Source: Pseudomonadales bacterium (lineage in GTDB: Bacteria; Pseudomonadota; Gammaproteobacteria; Pseudomonadales; Azotimanducaceae). Taken from it: DNA of 59,761 nt. Location of the stretch: assembly GCA_016779325.1 (NCBI GenBank), contig JADHNU010000011.1, forward strand, positions 1-59,761, in the 5' to 3' direction. Shown in pieces: positions 1 to 9,178 of the stretch (within the stretch, counting starts at the first letter, position 1; the number at the start of each line of letters is the position of its first letter). The notes under the pieces are model-generated. The model searched no databases and was not told the origin of the DNA. It was given only the letters and a program-made list of their open reading frames with translations. A program made the position numbers and the translations under genes.

Positions 1-835
1 CATCAGCGGCCTGGCGGAAGGCCTCCATGACCTCATCGCCTTCCTTCAGGCGAAGCAGGCCGTTATCGACGAAAACACAGACGAGCTGATCGCCGATCGC
101 GCGGTGCAGCAGGGCCGCCACCACGGAGGAATCCACGCCCCCGGAGAGGCCCAGCAGCACCTTCCCCGACCCCACCTGCTGGCGCACGGCTTCGATGGCA
201 TCGTCGACAATATTGGCTGCGGTCCAGAGCGCATGGCAGCCGCAGACTTCCCGCAGAAACCGGCGGAGCATGGCCTGGCCTTGCTTGGTATGGGTGACCT
301 CAGGATGGAACTGCACGCCATAGAAATGGCGGGCGGGGTCGGCCATGGCGGCGATGGGCGCGTTGGGCGATTGCCCGCTGTGCTGGAAGCCCGGGGGCAG
401 CGCCGACACCCGATCACCGTGGCTCATCCACACGTCGTAATCGGTGTCGCCGTGGTCCACGGGATCACCCAGAAAGGCGTCGGGCGCCAGGCGCGTCACC
501 CGCGCGTGGCCAAACTCCCGCTCATCGGAGGGCTCTACCGCACCGCCCAGCTGAAGCGCCATGGTCTGCATGCCATAGCAAATGCCCAGCACAGGCACGC
601 CGAGCTCAAACACCAGCTTTGGCGCCCGCGGCGTTTCCGCCAAGGTGACGCTTTCCGGCCCGCCGGACAGGATGACGCCCCGGGGGGCACGAGTGCGGAT
701 TTCTGCTTCCGGCACATCGAAGGGGAGGATCTCGCAAAACACCCCAAGTTCTCGAACACGGCGCGCAATGAGCTGGGTGTACTGGGATCCAAAGTCGAGG
801 ACCAGGATGCGCTCCTGGTGGATATCTTGGCTCAT
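1..835 (-). CDS. guaA: GMP synthase (glutamine-hydrolysing), 3' part cut off by the window edge
   Basis: Makes GMP from XMP, ATP and glutamine in the last step of guanine nucleotide synthesis. The ATG lies at 835 and the frame stays open to base 1, so about 278 codons are present and the C-terminal half is missing. The N-terminus carries the class-I amidotransferase opening [20 protein letters not shown]. The nucleophile motif GICYGMQ follows, and near the window edge the PP-loop motif LSGGVDSS of the ATP pyrophosphatase domain. It starts 18 bases after the guaB stop, which is the standard guaB-guaA operon. Confidence 0.97.
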   Translation of the reverse strand, partial: MSQDIHQERILVLDFGSQYTQLIARRVRELGVFCEILPFDVPEAEIRTRAPRGVILSGGPESVTLAETPRAPKLVFELGVPVLGICYGMQTMALQLGGAVEPSDEREFGHARVTRLAPDAFLGDPVDHGDTDYDVWMSHGDRVSALPPGFQHSGQSPNAPIAAMADPARHFYGVQFHPEVTHTKQGQAMLRRFLREVCGCHALWTAANIVDDAIEAVRQQVGSGKVLLGLSGGVDSSVVAALLHRAIGDQLVCVFVDNGLLRLKEGDEVMEAFRQAAD

Positions 836-853
836 GCTCGCTCTCGTCTCGCC

Positions 854-2323
854 CTAGCGGGTGGGGTAGTTCGGGGCTTCTTTGGTAATGCTGACGCCGT
901 GCACGTGGCTCTCGGCCATGCTCGCGGAGGTTACCTGGATGAACTGAGGCCGGGTCCGCATCGTGGTCATATCGGGAGAACCGGTGTAGCCCATGGACGC
1001 GCGCAAGCCGCCCATAAGCTGGTGCACGATGCTGCCCATGGCGCCTTTGTAGGGGACGCGGCCCTCAATACCTTCCGGCACCAGCTTCGATGCGTCGCGC
1101 TCCGTACCCTGGAAATAACGATCAGAGGACCCGTGGGCCTGATCCATGGCGCCGAGGGACCCCATGCCGCGATAGGCTTTGTAGGTACGGCCCTGGAACA
1201 GCTCAACCTCCCCCGGGGCTTCATCCGTACCGGCGAAAAGACTGCCCACCATCACCGCATGGGCGCCGGCGACGATGGCCTTGGCCAAATCACCGGAATA
1301 GCGAACGCCCCCGTCCGCGATGACCGATACGTCCGTGTCCTTCAGCGCCTCGGCCACAGAGGCCACGGCGGTGACCTGGGGTACGCCGATACCCGTGACG
1401 ATGCGGGTAGTGCAAATCGAACCGGGGCCGATGCCCACCTTCACGGCGTCCGCCCCGGCGTCCACCAGGGCGCGGGCGGCATCAGCCGTGGCGATATTGC
1501 CGCCAATGACGTCAAGTTGGGGATAATTGGCTTTCAACCAGCGAACGCGATCGAGCACGCCCTTGGAATGCCCATGGGCCGTATCCACCACGATGATATC
1601 CACCCCCGCCTCCACAAGGGCAGCCACCCGGGCCTCCGTTTCCGCCGAGGTGCCGACGCTGGCCCCCACCCGCAGCCGGCCCTGGGAATCCTTGCAGGCG
1701 CGCGGGTACATTTGCGCCTTATTAATATCCTTCACCGTAATCAGGCCGCGAAGCTCGAAGGCATCGTTGGTGACGAGCACCTTCTCGATGCGATGGCGGT
1801 GGAGCAGATCGCGTACGGCGTCCTCCGGCGCGTCTTCCGGCACCGTGACGAGCTTCTCCTTGGGGGTCATGATCTCGCTGACCTTGGTTTCCAGGTCGGG
1901 CTCAAAGCGCACATCCCGCGAGGTAACGATGCCCAAGAGCTCCGCCCCGCGCACCACCGGGACGCCGGAGATCGCGTGTTCCCGGGTGAGCTCGAGGAGC
2001 TGGCGCACCGTGGCTTCCGGGGCGATGGTGATGGGGTCGCGAATCACGCCGCTTTCGAACTTTTTCACCAGACGCACTTCCCGCGCCTGCCGTTCAATAG
2101 GCATGTTCTTATGGATGATGCCGATACCCCCTTCCTGCGCCATGGCAATGGCCAAGCGCGCTTCCGTGACCGTATCCATAGCCGCGGAAAGCAAAGGAAT
2201 ATGCAGGCGAATGTTGCGCGTTAGCTGGGTCGTTAGGTCCACCTGCGAAGGCAGGACTTCCGAGTAGGCAGGGAGGAGCAAAACGTCGTCGAAGGTAAGC
2301 GCGTCGTGGGCAATTCGGAGCAT
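854..2323 (-). CDS. guaB: IMP dehydrogenase
   Basis: Oxidises IMP to XMP with NAD+, the committed step to GMP. The frame is open upstream of 2323, but I place the start at the ATG giving [18 protein letters not shown]. This matches the family N-terminus and gives 489 residues, the usual length. Two CBS domains lie at about residues 95-205 (for example SGVPVV and VLVTND stretches). The catalytic loop GPGSICTTR contains the active-site Cys, and the flap and C-terminal regions ([18 protein letters not shown]) are intact. guaA follows after 18 bases; xseA diverges upstream. Confidence 0.97.
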   Translation of the reverse strand: MLRIAHDALTFDDVLLLPAYSEVLPSQVDLTTQLTRNIRLHIPLLSAAMDTVTEARLAIAMAQEGGIGIIHKNMPIERQAREVRLVKKFESGVIRDPITIAPEATVRQLLELTREHAISGVPVVRGAELLGIVTSRDVRFEPDLETKVSEIMTPKEKLVTVPEDAPEDAVRDLLHRHRIEKVLVTNDAFELRGLITVKDINKAQMYPRACKDSQGRLRVGASVGTSAETEARVAALVEAGVDIIVVDTAHGHSKGVLDRVRWLKANYPQLDVIGGNIATADAARALVDAGADAVKVGIGPGSICTTRIVTGIGVPQVTAVASVAEALKDTDVSVIADGGVRYSGDLAKAIVAGAHAVMVGSLFAGTDEAPGEVELFQGRTYKAYRGMGSLGAMDQAHGSSDRYFQGTERDASKLVPEGIEGRVPYKGAMGSIVHQLMGGLRASMGYTGSPDMTTMRTRPQFIQVTSASMAESHVHGVSITKEAPNYPTR

Positions 2324-2415
2324 CGCGAGGCCCTCGGAAAGATAAGCGCGCAATGCTACGCCGGCCCGCCGGGGAACGCAAAGCAAAGGGGCCTTAGCCC
2401 TGCTAGCATGGGGTC

Positions 2416-3879
2416 ATGACGACACTCGCTGCCCCCCCGGCCCCCTATACCCCAAGCCGCCTCAATCACGAGGTGCAGGTCACCCTTGAAAGCACCTTTG
2501 GGCTGATCGAAATTGAAGGGGAGATCTCGAATTTTTCCCGTCCCGCTTCCGGCCATTGGTATTTCACCTTAAAGGACAGCAAGGCTCAGGTGCGCTGCGC
2601 GATGTTCCGGGGCCGCAATGCGCGAGTGAAATGCGAGGTGCGCAACGGACTTCAGGCCAAGCTTCGAGCCCGGGTGAGCCTTTATCCCGACCGGGGCGAA
2701 TTTCAGCTGATCGTGGACAGCCTCGAGCCCGCCGGCGAGGGGGCCCTGCGCCAAGCTTACGAAGCGCTGCGGAAGAAGCTCGAAGCAGAAGGGCTGTTTG
2801 ACGCCGCGCGGAAGCGGCCCCTGCCCGCCCTGCCCCGTCATATCGCCCTGATCACCTCGGCGACCGGTGCGGCCATCCATGATCTCCTTACCGTGCTCCG
2901 GCGACGCTGGCCCGCGGCCACCCTCACCCTCATCCCCACGGCCGTACAGGGCGAACGGGCCCCGGAGGAAATCATCGCGGCCTTCCGCAAACTGGCCCGC
3001 TGGTATGAAGGCGACCCGGAGGGGGCACCAGAACTGGTGATCACCGGACGCGGGGGCGGTAGCCTAGAAGACCTCTGGGCCTTCAACGACGAAGGGGTTG
3101 CCCGGGCCCTGGTGGCCTGCCCCGTTCCCGTGGTGGCCGCGGTGGGCCATGAGAGCGATGTCAGCATTGCGGATTTTGTGGCCGACCTCCGCGCGCCTAC
3201 GCCGTCGGCGGCAGCGGAGCTGGCCACGCCGGATGGCGACGCCCTCGCCCATCAGCTCGAGCGCCAAAGCGGACGGCTTCGCCGAGCCCTGCGCCTGACT
3301 TTCCAACAGCGGCGCGACCGCCTTCGCGGCTTGCAGCGCCAACTGCCGAACCCTCGCCCCCGCCTCGAGCAGCTAGCCCAGCGCCTCGACGGCCTTGAAA
3401 GCCAACTGCGCCAAGGGCTCCGCTACCAGCAGCGGGACTACCACCAGCGCCTGAAGGGCCTCGAGCACCGCCTTCGCAGTGCGGCCCCGGGCCAGCGCCT
3501 CGCCCGGTCCCGAGACCGCGCCCAGAGCCTTGCCCTCCGGCTGCGCCAGGCTGCCCCCCTGCGGCAGATCACGCAGGAGCAGGCGGCGCTTGCTCGCACG
3601 AGCCAAGCCCTCGGCGACGCCCTTCAGCAGAAACAAAACTCCCTGGCCCAGCGCCTGGCCCTGGCCGCCACCGCCCTCCAGCTGCAAAGCCCGCTCGGGA
3701 CCGTCGCCCGCGGCTACGCCGTCCTGACCACCGAACCGGAGGCCGACAAACGCTTCGGCACCGTGATCAAAAACCCCAAAGCCATCCCCCCAGGCACTCG
3801 CCTGCTCGCCACCTTGGCCGAAGGCACCCTCGCCGTCACGGCGGAGGGCCCCGTCTCGCCCCAAAAGGACGAGCCATAA
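2416..3879 (+). CDS. xseA: Exodeoxyribonuclease VII large subunit
   Basis: Large subunit of ExoVII, which degrades single-stranded DNA to oligonucleotides together with XseB; xseB is not in this window. The 487-residue protein starts with an OB-fold domain (about residues 15-110, with LIEIEGEISNFSRPASGHWY). The catalytic domain has TSATGAAIHD and the GRGGGSLEDLW and VGHESDVSI motifs. A long coiled-coil region rich in Gln, Arg and Leu (about 270-420) precedes the C-terminal strand. It is divergent from guaB, with 92 bases between the two starts, and a TGCTAGCAT box lies at 2401-2409. Confidence 0.96.
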   Translation: MTTLAAPPAPYTPSRLNHEVQVTLESTFGLIEIEGEISNFSRPASGHWYFTLKDSKAQVRCAMFRGRNARVKCEVRNGLQAKLRARVSLYPDRGEFQLIVDSLEPAGEGALRQAYEALRKKLEAEGLFDAARKRPLPALPRHIALITSATGAAIHDLLTVLRRRWPAATLTLIPTAVQGERAPEEIIAAFRKLARWYEGDPEGAPELVITGRGGGSLEDLWAFNDEGVARALVACPVPVVAAVGHESDVSIADFVADLRAPTPSAAAELATPDGDALAHQLERQSGRLRRALRLTFQQRRDRLRGLQRQLPNPRPRLEQLAQRLDGLESQLRQGLRYQQRDYHQRLKGLEHRLRSAAPGQRLARSRDRAQSLALRLRQAAPLRQITQEQAALARTSQALGDALQQKQNSLAQRLALAATALQLQSPLGTVARGYAVLTTEPEADKRFGTVIKNPKAIPPGTRLLATLAEGTLAVTAEGPVSPQKDEP

Positions 3880-3912
3880 AAAAAGCCCCGCGCAGGCACC
3901 TGGGCGGGGCTT
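3877..3912 (-). terminator. Rho-independent terminator for the minus-strand lipoprotein gene
   Basis: A 9-base-pair stem pairs AAGCCCCGC (3883-3891) with GCGGGGCTT (3904-3912). Seven A residues at 3878-3884 become a T tract when read on the minus strand. It therefore best serves the gene ending at 3947. The plus-strand T tract is poor, so termination of xseA here would be weaker. Confidence 0.8.
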
Positions 3913-3946
3913 CTGAGGGGGGCGCGAGCCCCCGCATGTTTAGGTC

Positions 3947-5755
3947 TTAGTTACCAATCTGACGCACGTCGATTTGATAGACCGCCAGCGTGCCACTCAC
4001 CTCGTTGCTGACCAGCAGCAGCGGCACCCCGGAGGGGCTGTCCTCGGCGCTAATGAAGTGCGTGATTTCCGGCCCGAGATCCGTCACGCCAGCATCCAAA
4101 TCAGCGTCGGCCAAGGTGAAGTCCCGGTTCGTGATGTATTGCACAAACTCGGAACGCTCGGGCTCTGTGACGTCATAGACCATCACGCCCCCGACCCGCT
4201 CGAGGTTGATAAAGGCGTAGGTCCGGCCATCGATGACCGCCAGCTCGATACCTTCCGGCTCCGGGCCCTTATCGTCAGAGCGGCTGTCAAAGTCGTTGCT
4301 GTCGTTCTGTGCATTGAAGTTTTCCGGAAAGCGCTGCGCCGTGATGCGCTCGAAATCGCTACCGCTGTCGAAAACCAGCGCCTTTGAATCGGCATTGAAG
4401 ATCGAGAAGGAGCGGGCGCCGAACGCATAAAGCGCCGTATAGGTGCAGCCCGTGGGCGCCGCACCGGTGGCATCGCAATTCGTGCCCGTGGCACCCAGAT
4501 CCGTGATGATCTTCAAGCGGCCCAGGGCCTCATCTTCGAGAAAATCCAGGGCATCCACGTCGCCATCTTGATCGTAGTCCCCACCGAAGGTGAGCACGTC
4601 TGCCAGCGGCAAATCGATACCGTTGGTAGGATCGTCGGTGATGTCCTTGATACGGAGTTCATCGACGTGAGCGGCGTAATCGCGGGAGTCGCCCTCATTC
4701 GCCGTGACCACATAGTTCACTCCGTTGACCTGATAAGTCGCCAGCGCATCAGGCATGTAAACCCCGTAAACGGGCCAGCTACGAATGTTGATTACATCGT
4801 CGCGGTTACTAACATCCAGTTCATTGCCCGGGTTCCGATGGTCTTTGAAGCCCATGGACCATACGGCGGTCAGCGCCCCGGTGGTGAGATTCACCTCCGC
4901 AATGGCGTTGTTTTCCTGGAGCGTCACGTAGGCCGTCGAGCTATCGGCAGAAATTGCCACGTACTCCGGCTCCATGGCCGCGGCGATGTCGCCGCCGGGG
5001 CCCGAAATCCGCACGCTGGGAATATCCGCTGCCGTCAGCGCATCGAAGGTCACGGTGGTGACGTTGGCCGCTGTAACCGACGAAGCGCCGCCAGAAACGT
5101 CGACGATGCTGATGGAGCCATCAGGATCATTGGTGTAATCACTGCTCGGTTGGCCCTCATTGGCCGCTACCACTTTAGTGCCATCGGGAGAGAAGGCCAC
5201 CCCGTCGGGCAGGGCACCCACCTGCACAGCAGCCAGGAACGTGTTGTCCGAGGCCTGATAGAACGCCACGTAGCCCGGGTTTTGCTCAACGGCTGCGGCG
5301 ATAGCCACCGCCATGGTGTTGCTCGCGGTATCAATGGCGACGCTATTCACCGCGCCGAGGTCAGCTGCAGCGAGGCCTTCAACGGCTGCAGCGACATCCG
5401 CCGCCACGTCAAGCTCTTCCACAAAGGCGGGCGACGCCGGCGCAGCCAGGTCGTACACATCGACCCCACCAGCCTGCGCGTTTACCACGAAGGCCTTGTT
5501 CGTCGCCGGGTCGAAATCGACGATCTCCGCCGCCGAGCCGTCAAAGGCCGCATCCGGATTAAAACCGCGACCGAGGAAGGAAAGGGAAATGGCCGTGCGC
5601 GTTGCGTCTTGGCCGTCTGCGCCCGCTGCGCCCGCCGCGCCCGTCGCGCCGGCAGGACCGGTTGCGCCCGGCGCCCCGTCATCCCCTTCACAGCCGGCCA
5701 GCAGAACGCTGGCGCACATCATCGCGGCCGCAAGGCCTTTCATTTTGAACGTCAT
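3947..5755 (-). CDS. Choice-of-anchor I type lipoprotein (beta-propeller-like), possibly phosphate-regulated
   Basis: A 602-residue secreted lipoprotein. The signal peptide ends in the lipobox LLAGC with Cys22. Directly after it come about eight collagen-like Gly-X-Y triplets (GAPGATGPAGATGAAG region), probably a flexible stalk. The rest resembles choice-of-anchor I proteins: GVAFSPDGTKVVAANEGQPS, VVTANEGDSRDY, FGARSFSIF and GPEPEGIELAVIDG suggest a seven-bladed propeller fold. An Asp-rich DYDQDGDVDALDF stretch could bind calcium. The start is supported by AAGGAG five bases upstream. The gene has its own leader with an apparent PhoB-box array. The substrate is unknown; a role in phosphate or phosphoester acquisition is inferred from the upstream motif only. 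Confidence 0.82.
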   Translation of the reverse strand: MTFKMKGLAAAMMCASVLLAGCEGDDGAPGATGPAGATGAAGAAGADGQDATRTAISLSFLGRGFNPDAAFDGSAAEIVDFDPATNKAFVVNAQAGGVDVYDLAAPASPAFVEELDVAADVAAAVEGLAAADLGAVNSVAIDTASNTMAVAIAAAVEQNPGYVAFYQASDNTFLAAVQVGALPDGVAFSPDGTKVVAANEGQPSSDYTNDPDGSISIVDVSGGASSVTAANVTTVTFDALTAADIPSVRISGPGGDIAAAMEPEYVAISADSSTAYVTLQENNAIAEVNLTTGALTAVWSMGFKDHRNPGNELDVSNRDDVINIRSWPVYGVYMPDALATYQVNGVNYVVTANEGDSRDYAAHVDELRIKDITDDPTNGIDLPLADVLTFGGDYDQDGDVDALDFLEDEALGRLKIITDLGATGTNCDATGAAPTGCTYTALYAFGARSFSIFNADSKALVFDSGSDFERITAQRFPENFNAQNDSNDFDSRSDDKGPEPEGIELAVIDGRTYAFINLERVGGVMVYDVTEPERSEFVQYITNRDFTLADADLDAGVTDLGPEITHFISAEDSPSGVPLLLVSNEVSGTLAVYQIDVRQIGN

Positions 5756-5802
5756 AACCGCTCCTTCCGGTGAGTGGGCAAATCCCCAAACACCTTGCCG
5801 AG

Positions 5803-5868
5803 CGGATATGAAATTTAGGTGAGCGTTCTCTTACAGATTTCTGAACGTTCCGTGACGCTTGTATGACC
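5803..5868 (-). promoter_or_regulatory. Candidate tandem PhoB boxes upstream of the choice-of-anchor I lipoprotein
   Basis: Read on the minus strand from 5868, the sequence divides into six consecutive 11-base units. Their bases 2-5 read GTCA, GTCA, TTCA, GTAA, CTCA and TTCA. PhoB binds direct repeats of a TGTCA-like heptamer at 11-base spacing, so phase and core both fit. With units 3 and 4 as the proximal box, a TAAATT -10 element follows after 11 bases, as in E. coli phoA. The two most distal units fit best. Confidence 0.5.
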
Positions 5869-5869
5869 G

Positions 5870-7264
5870 CTAGCGCTTGTTCTTCTTGATGTGCTTCATC
5901 AAACGCTGCCGCTTACGCTGCTGGCGCGGCGTAAGCGTGTTGCGACGGCCCGCGAAAGGGTTCTCGGAGCCTTTGAAGCCCACCACAAGGGGCGTGCCCA
6001 CGAGCTTGAAGTGTTCCCGGAAGCGCTTTTCTAAGAATCGGATATAGGCCTGCGAGAGATGCTCGGTTTGATTGCCGTGGATGATAATCCGAGGCGGGCG
6101 ATGCCCCCCCTGATGGGCATAGCGCAACTTAATGCGTCGCCCCTGGTGGAGCGGCGGCGCGTGCTCCGCCACAGAGGCCTCGAGCACCGCGGTCAGCTTC
6201 GGCGTCGCCATCTTGCGCGTCGCGCTCTCCCAAGCCTCGGCCACAGCACCATAGAGCGTGCCGACCCCCGTGCCGTGCTTCGCGGAAATGAAGTGAATGC
6301 GCAGCCAGGGGATAAAGTTCAGGCGCCGGGCCAGCGTGTCCTTCACCCGGGCGCGATCGTCGGGGGTCATGCCATCCCACTTGTTCACCGCCAGCACCAC
6401 GGCCCGGCCATACTCCAAAACCGTGCCCAGGAGATGGAGATCCTGCTCCACAAGCCCCTCGCGGGCATCGATGAGTAAGACCACCACCCCCGCAGCATCA
6501 ATCGCCGCCAGGGTTTTCACGATAGAGAACTTCTCGACCGTATCCGTAACCCGGCCCCGGCGCCGCACCCCTGCCGTATCGACCAGGGTGTAGCGCTGCC
6601 CATCTCGCTCATAGGGGATAAAAATACTGTCGCGAGTGGTGCCCGCTTCATCGAACACCACCACCCGATCTTCTCCGAGCATGCGGTTAATCAGCGTGGA
6701 CTTGCCCACATTGGGCCGTCCTACCACGCTGACCACGAGGCCCCGCGCCGCTTCCTCTTCTTCCGTCAGGGCCTCGGGAAAGAGATTCCCTATGGTCTCT
6801 TCGAGGGTGCGTAAGCCCCGGCCGTGGGCTGCGGAAATCGCCAGCGGTTCGCCGTAGCCCAGGCTCGCAAACTCCGCCAGCGCCGCGTCATCGCCCACCC
6901 CATCCACCTTATTGACGACGAGGTGAGCTTCTCGCCCAAGGCGCCGAAGCTGCTCGGCGATAAGCTCGTCTCCCGCCGTCAGCCCAGCCCGGCCGTCAAC
7001 AAGGAACAGCACCCGATCGGCTTCCGCGACGGCCTGCAAGGTTTGCTGGGCCATGGCGCTATCAATACCCACCTCTTCCCCGGTCAAGCCGCCGGTGTCG
7101 ATGAGCACGAGGCGCCGTCCGGCAAGCTCCGCGGTGCCGTATTGGCGATCGCGGGTGAGCCCGGGCAAATCTGCCACGAGTGCATCCCGGCTTCGCGTTA
7201 AACGGTTAAAGAGGGTCGACTTACCAACGTTCGGACGCCCAACCAGGGCGAGGGTGCCAGTCAT
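5870..7264 (-). CDS. der: Ribosome assembly GTPase Der (EngA)
   Basis: Tandem-domain GTPase needed for 50S subunit maturation. The start at 7264 gives [20 protein letters not shown] and 464 residues; the longer open frame upstream overlaps bamB and lacks family similarity. Both G domains are complete: [13 protein letters not shown] and NKVD in the first, and [19 protein letters not shown] and NKWD in the second. A KH-like domain (about 350-440) and a basic C-terminal tail rich in Arg and Lys close the protein. It is the last gene of the minus-strand run from hisS and bamB, with its start 10 bases after the bamB stop. Confidence 0.97.
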   Translation of the reverse strand: MTGTLALVGRPNVGKSTLFNRLTRSRDALVADLPGLTRDRQYGTAELAGRRLVLIDTGGLTGEEVGIDSAMAQQTLQAVAEADRVLFLVDGRAGLTAGDELIAEQLRRLGREAHLVVNKVDGVGDDAALAEFASLGYGEPLAISAAHGRGLRTLEETIGNLFPEALTEEEEAARGLVVSVVGRPNVGKSTLINRMLGEDRVVVFDEAGTTRDSIFIPYERDGQRYTLVDTAGVRRRGRVTDTVEKFSIVKTLAAIDAAGVVVLLIDAREGLVEQDLHLLGTVLEYGRAVVLAVNKWDGMTPDDRARVKDTLARRLNFIPWLRIHFISAKHGTGVGTLYGAVAEAWESATRKMATPKLTAVLEASVAEHAPPLHQGRRIKLRYAHQGGHRPPRIIIHGNQTEHLSQAYIRFLEKRFREHFKLVGTPLVVGFKGSENPFAGRRNTLTPRQQRKRQRLMKHIKKNKR

Positions 7265-7274
7265 GGGCGTAGGC

Positions 7275-8501
7275 TCACGGTGAGGCCTCGAAGCGCAGGG
7301 CCTGAAGGCGCCCGCGATTGCTATACACGTAGAAACGCTCACCGTCGCCCAGGGGGGCGAGGCGGACGCCCTTGCGATCGGCGCGGCGCCGGGCGAGGGG
7401 CCGCCCATCGGCCTGAGCAAAGAGGTGCACATACCCTTCTTCGTCGGCCACTAGGAGATTCCCCGCGGCCACCGCCGGACCCGTGACGCCCCGGCGCGCC
7501 AAGCCGGGCTGCTGCCAGCTCACGACGCCGTCGTTTTGATCCAGGGCGAAAATCGAGCCTGCGTCATCCGTTACAAAAACTGCGCCGTAGCCTTCTGCCA
7601 GGGCGCCATAGCTCGAGAGCGGGCGCTCCCACAGGGCCTGCCCATCTTGCAGGCGCAGGGCCTTCACCGCTCCTTGGTAGCTCACAGCGAACACGACCCC
7701 GCCCTTCAAGAGCGGCGTGGAGTCGACGTCGGCAATCCGCTCAAGCTCGCTTCGCCCCGCGGGCAGACCCACGGCATTCTCCCAAAGCACCTGGCCATTG
7801 CTGGCACGAAGCGTCACTAGGCGACCACTGGCGAAACCGCCCAAGGCAAAGCCCCCACTCAGCAGGGGCGCACTGCCACCGCGAAGGGTGAGGACGGGCA
7901 CCTGCGTATCGTAGGACCAGAGGCGGGCTCCGTCCGACCGATTCAGCGCCGTGAGCCGCCCGTCGCTCGTCAACACCAGCACCAATTCTCGGTTGACCGC
8001 AGGGGGGCTGAGAATCTCCGACGAAAGCTGCGCCGTCCAGAGAGGTTCGCCGTCGTCCGCACGCAGCGCGTGGATCACGCCATCGCGGGTGCCCAGGAGC
8101 ACCGTGTAGGCGTCGGCGCCCACGCCGCCGGTGACGAAGCTGCCGTTGTCGCTATCCCGGGCCAGTAGATTCAATTTCGACAGCCACCCGGCTTCCGGCA
8201 AGCCAATGCGCGCCTGCCAGCGCAGCGCACCATCCTCTAGGCTGCGCGCCTCCACCAGACCGTAGGCATCGGCAACAAACAAGGTGTTGTCGACAAGGGC
8301 CGGGCGAAGGCGGGTGTAGCGCTTGCCCTGCCCGTCGCCCACCTGTACAGACCAATCCTCGACCAGAGCCCCCTCCGGCTCAAAGACCATAAGGGGCATA
8401 GGTTCGAGATCGGGGTTTTTGTCATCACCGAACCAGCTACACCCTCCAAGGGTGAGGGCGGTCAGCAGAAGTAGGCGAGAAAAGGATTTCAGGGCGATCA
8501 C
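7275..8501 (-). CDS. bamB: Outer-membrane protein assembly lipoprotein BamB
   Basis: Lipoprotein of the BAM complex, which inserts beta-barrel proteins into the outer membrane. The 408-residue protein opens with a signal peptide and the lipobox LTLGGC (Cys21). Eight PQQ-like propeller blades follow, seen as repeated DG..LW / ..G..LWS motifs such as [15 protein letters not shown] and DGQALWERP. The start is a GTG that overlaps the yfgM stop by 4 bases (GTGA), suggesting translational coupling. der follows after 10 bases. Confidence 0.95.
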   Translation of the reverse strand: MIALKSFSRLLLLTALTLGGCSWFGDDKNPDLEPMPLMVFEPEGALVEDWSVQVGDGQGKRYTRLRPALVDNTLFVADAYGLVEARSLEDGALRWQARIGLPEAGWLSKLNLLARDSDNGSFVTGGVGADAYTVLLGTRDGVIHALRADDGEPLWTAQLSSEILSPPAVNRELVLVLTSDGRLTALNRSDGARLWSYDTQVPVLTLRGGSAPLLSGGFALGGFASGRLVTLRASNGQVLWENAVGLPAGRSELERIADVDSTPLLKGGVVFAVSYQGAVKALRLQDGQALWERPLSSYGALAEGYGAVFVTDDAGSIFALDQNDGVVSWQQPGLARRGVTGPAVAAGNLLVADEEGYVHLFAQADGRPLARRRADRKGVRLAPLGDGERFYVYSNRGRLQALRFEASP

Positions 8502-9154
8502 GAGGGATCATCATCTGAAGCCGGCGCCTCGGCCTTTACCGGCAGCGCATCGAGCTTCATGGTCACCATGGGCAACGCGCCTTCGGCGGCCGTGAGGGCG
8601 GCTGCGTAAGCCGCCCGGGCCTCATCAAAGGCGCCGAGGCTCGCGAGGGCATCGCCCCGAAGCTCCGCCACCCCCGCCATGGTTTGCCCCTGGCGAATGC
8701 CCTCAAGCTCACGCAGAGCGGCTTCAGCGCCCTCCTCCGCCATGGCAACGCGGGCCAAACGCAGACGCACCACATCTTTGAGCGCATCCGTTGGAGCGAG
8801 GCTGAGCCCCTTCTCCAGGGCGACCTTCGCCGAAGCAAGATCACCTGCCTCAACGGCGTCCTTCGCTTGCGCGAGCGCCAGGAACAGGGCGTAAGCCGTA
8901 TCGCCATGGGCTTCCGCCAGGCGCGCGGCCTCGAGCTCCGCATCAGCCTCCCGACCCTCGAGCTTCGCCTGTTCATAGCGGTAGTAAGCCGTAGAGGCGG
9001 CCTCCGCCGTCTCAAGCTCCCGCGCTTCATAACTCCGCCAGCCCAGCACGCCGCCTACCGCCAGCACCACGCCAATGATGAGCGAGACGCCATAGCGCGC
9101 CCAGTAGCGCTGAATCAGTTCAACGAGTTCCTCGTCACTTTCCACGTCCGTCAA
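8498..9154 (-). CDS. yfgM: YfgM-like tetratricopeptide protein, ancillary to SecYEG
   Basis: Inner-membrane protein with a periplasmic TPR domain. In E. coli YfgM associates with SecYEG and the chaperone PpiD. The 218 residues comprise a short cytoplasmic N-terminus (DEELVELIQRYWARYG), one membrane helix (about residues 23-42, SLIIGVVLAVGGVLGW) and an Ala-rich helical TPR region to the end. Its position between hisS and bamB is the conserved gammaproteobacterial one. Assignment rests on topology, length and synteny. Confidence 0.9.
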   Translation of the reverse strand: MTDVESDEELVELIQRYWARYGVSLIIGVVLAVGGVLGWRSYEARELETAEAASTAYYRYEQAKLEGREADAELEAARLAEAHGDTAYALFLALAQAKDAVEAGDLASAKVALEKGLSLAPTDALKDVVRLRLARVAMAEEGAEAALRELEGIRQGQTMAGVAELRGDALASLGAFDEARAAYAAALTAAEGALPMVTMKLDALPVKAEAPASDDDPS

Positions 9155-9178
9155 CGTTCTGTTCTCCTCACGGTGGGC

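Noticed and set aside
104-2224. A 706-codon plus-strand open frame opposite guaA and guaB
   Set aside because: It is antisense to two well-conserved enzymes; the translation is rich in His, Arg and Gly, typical of a shadow frame in GC-rich DNA, with no recognisable motif.
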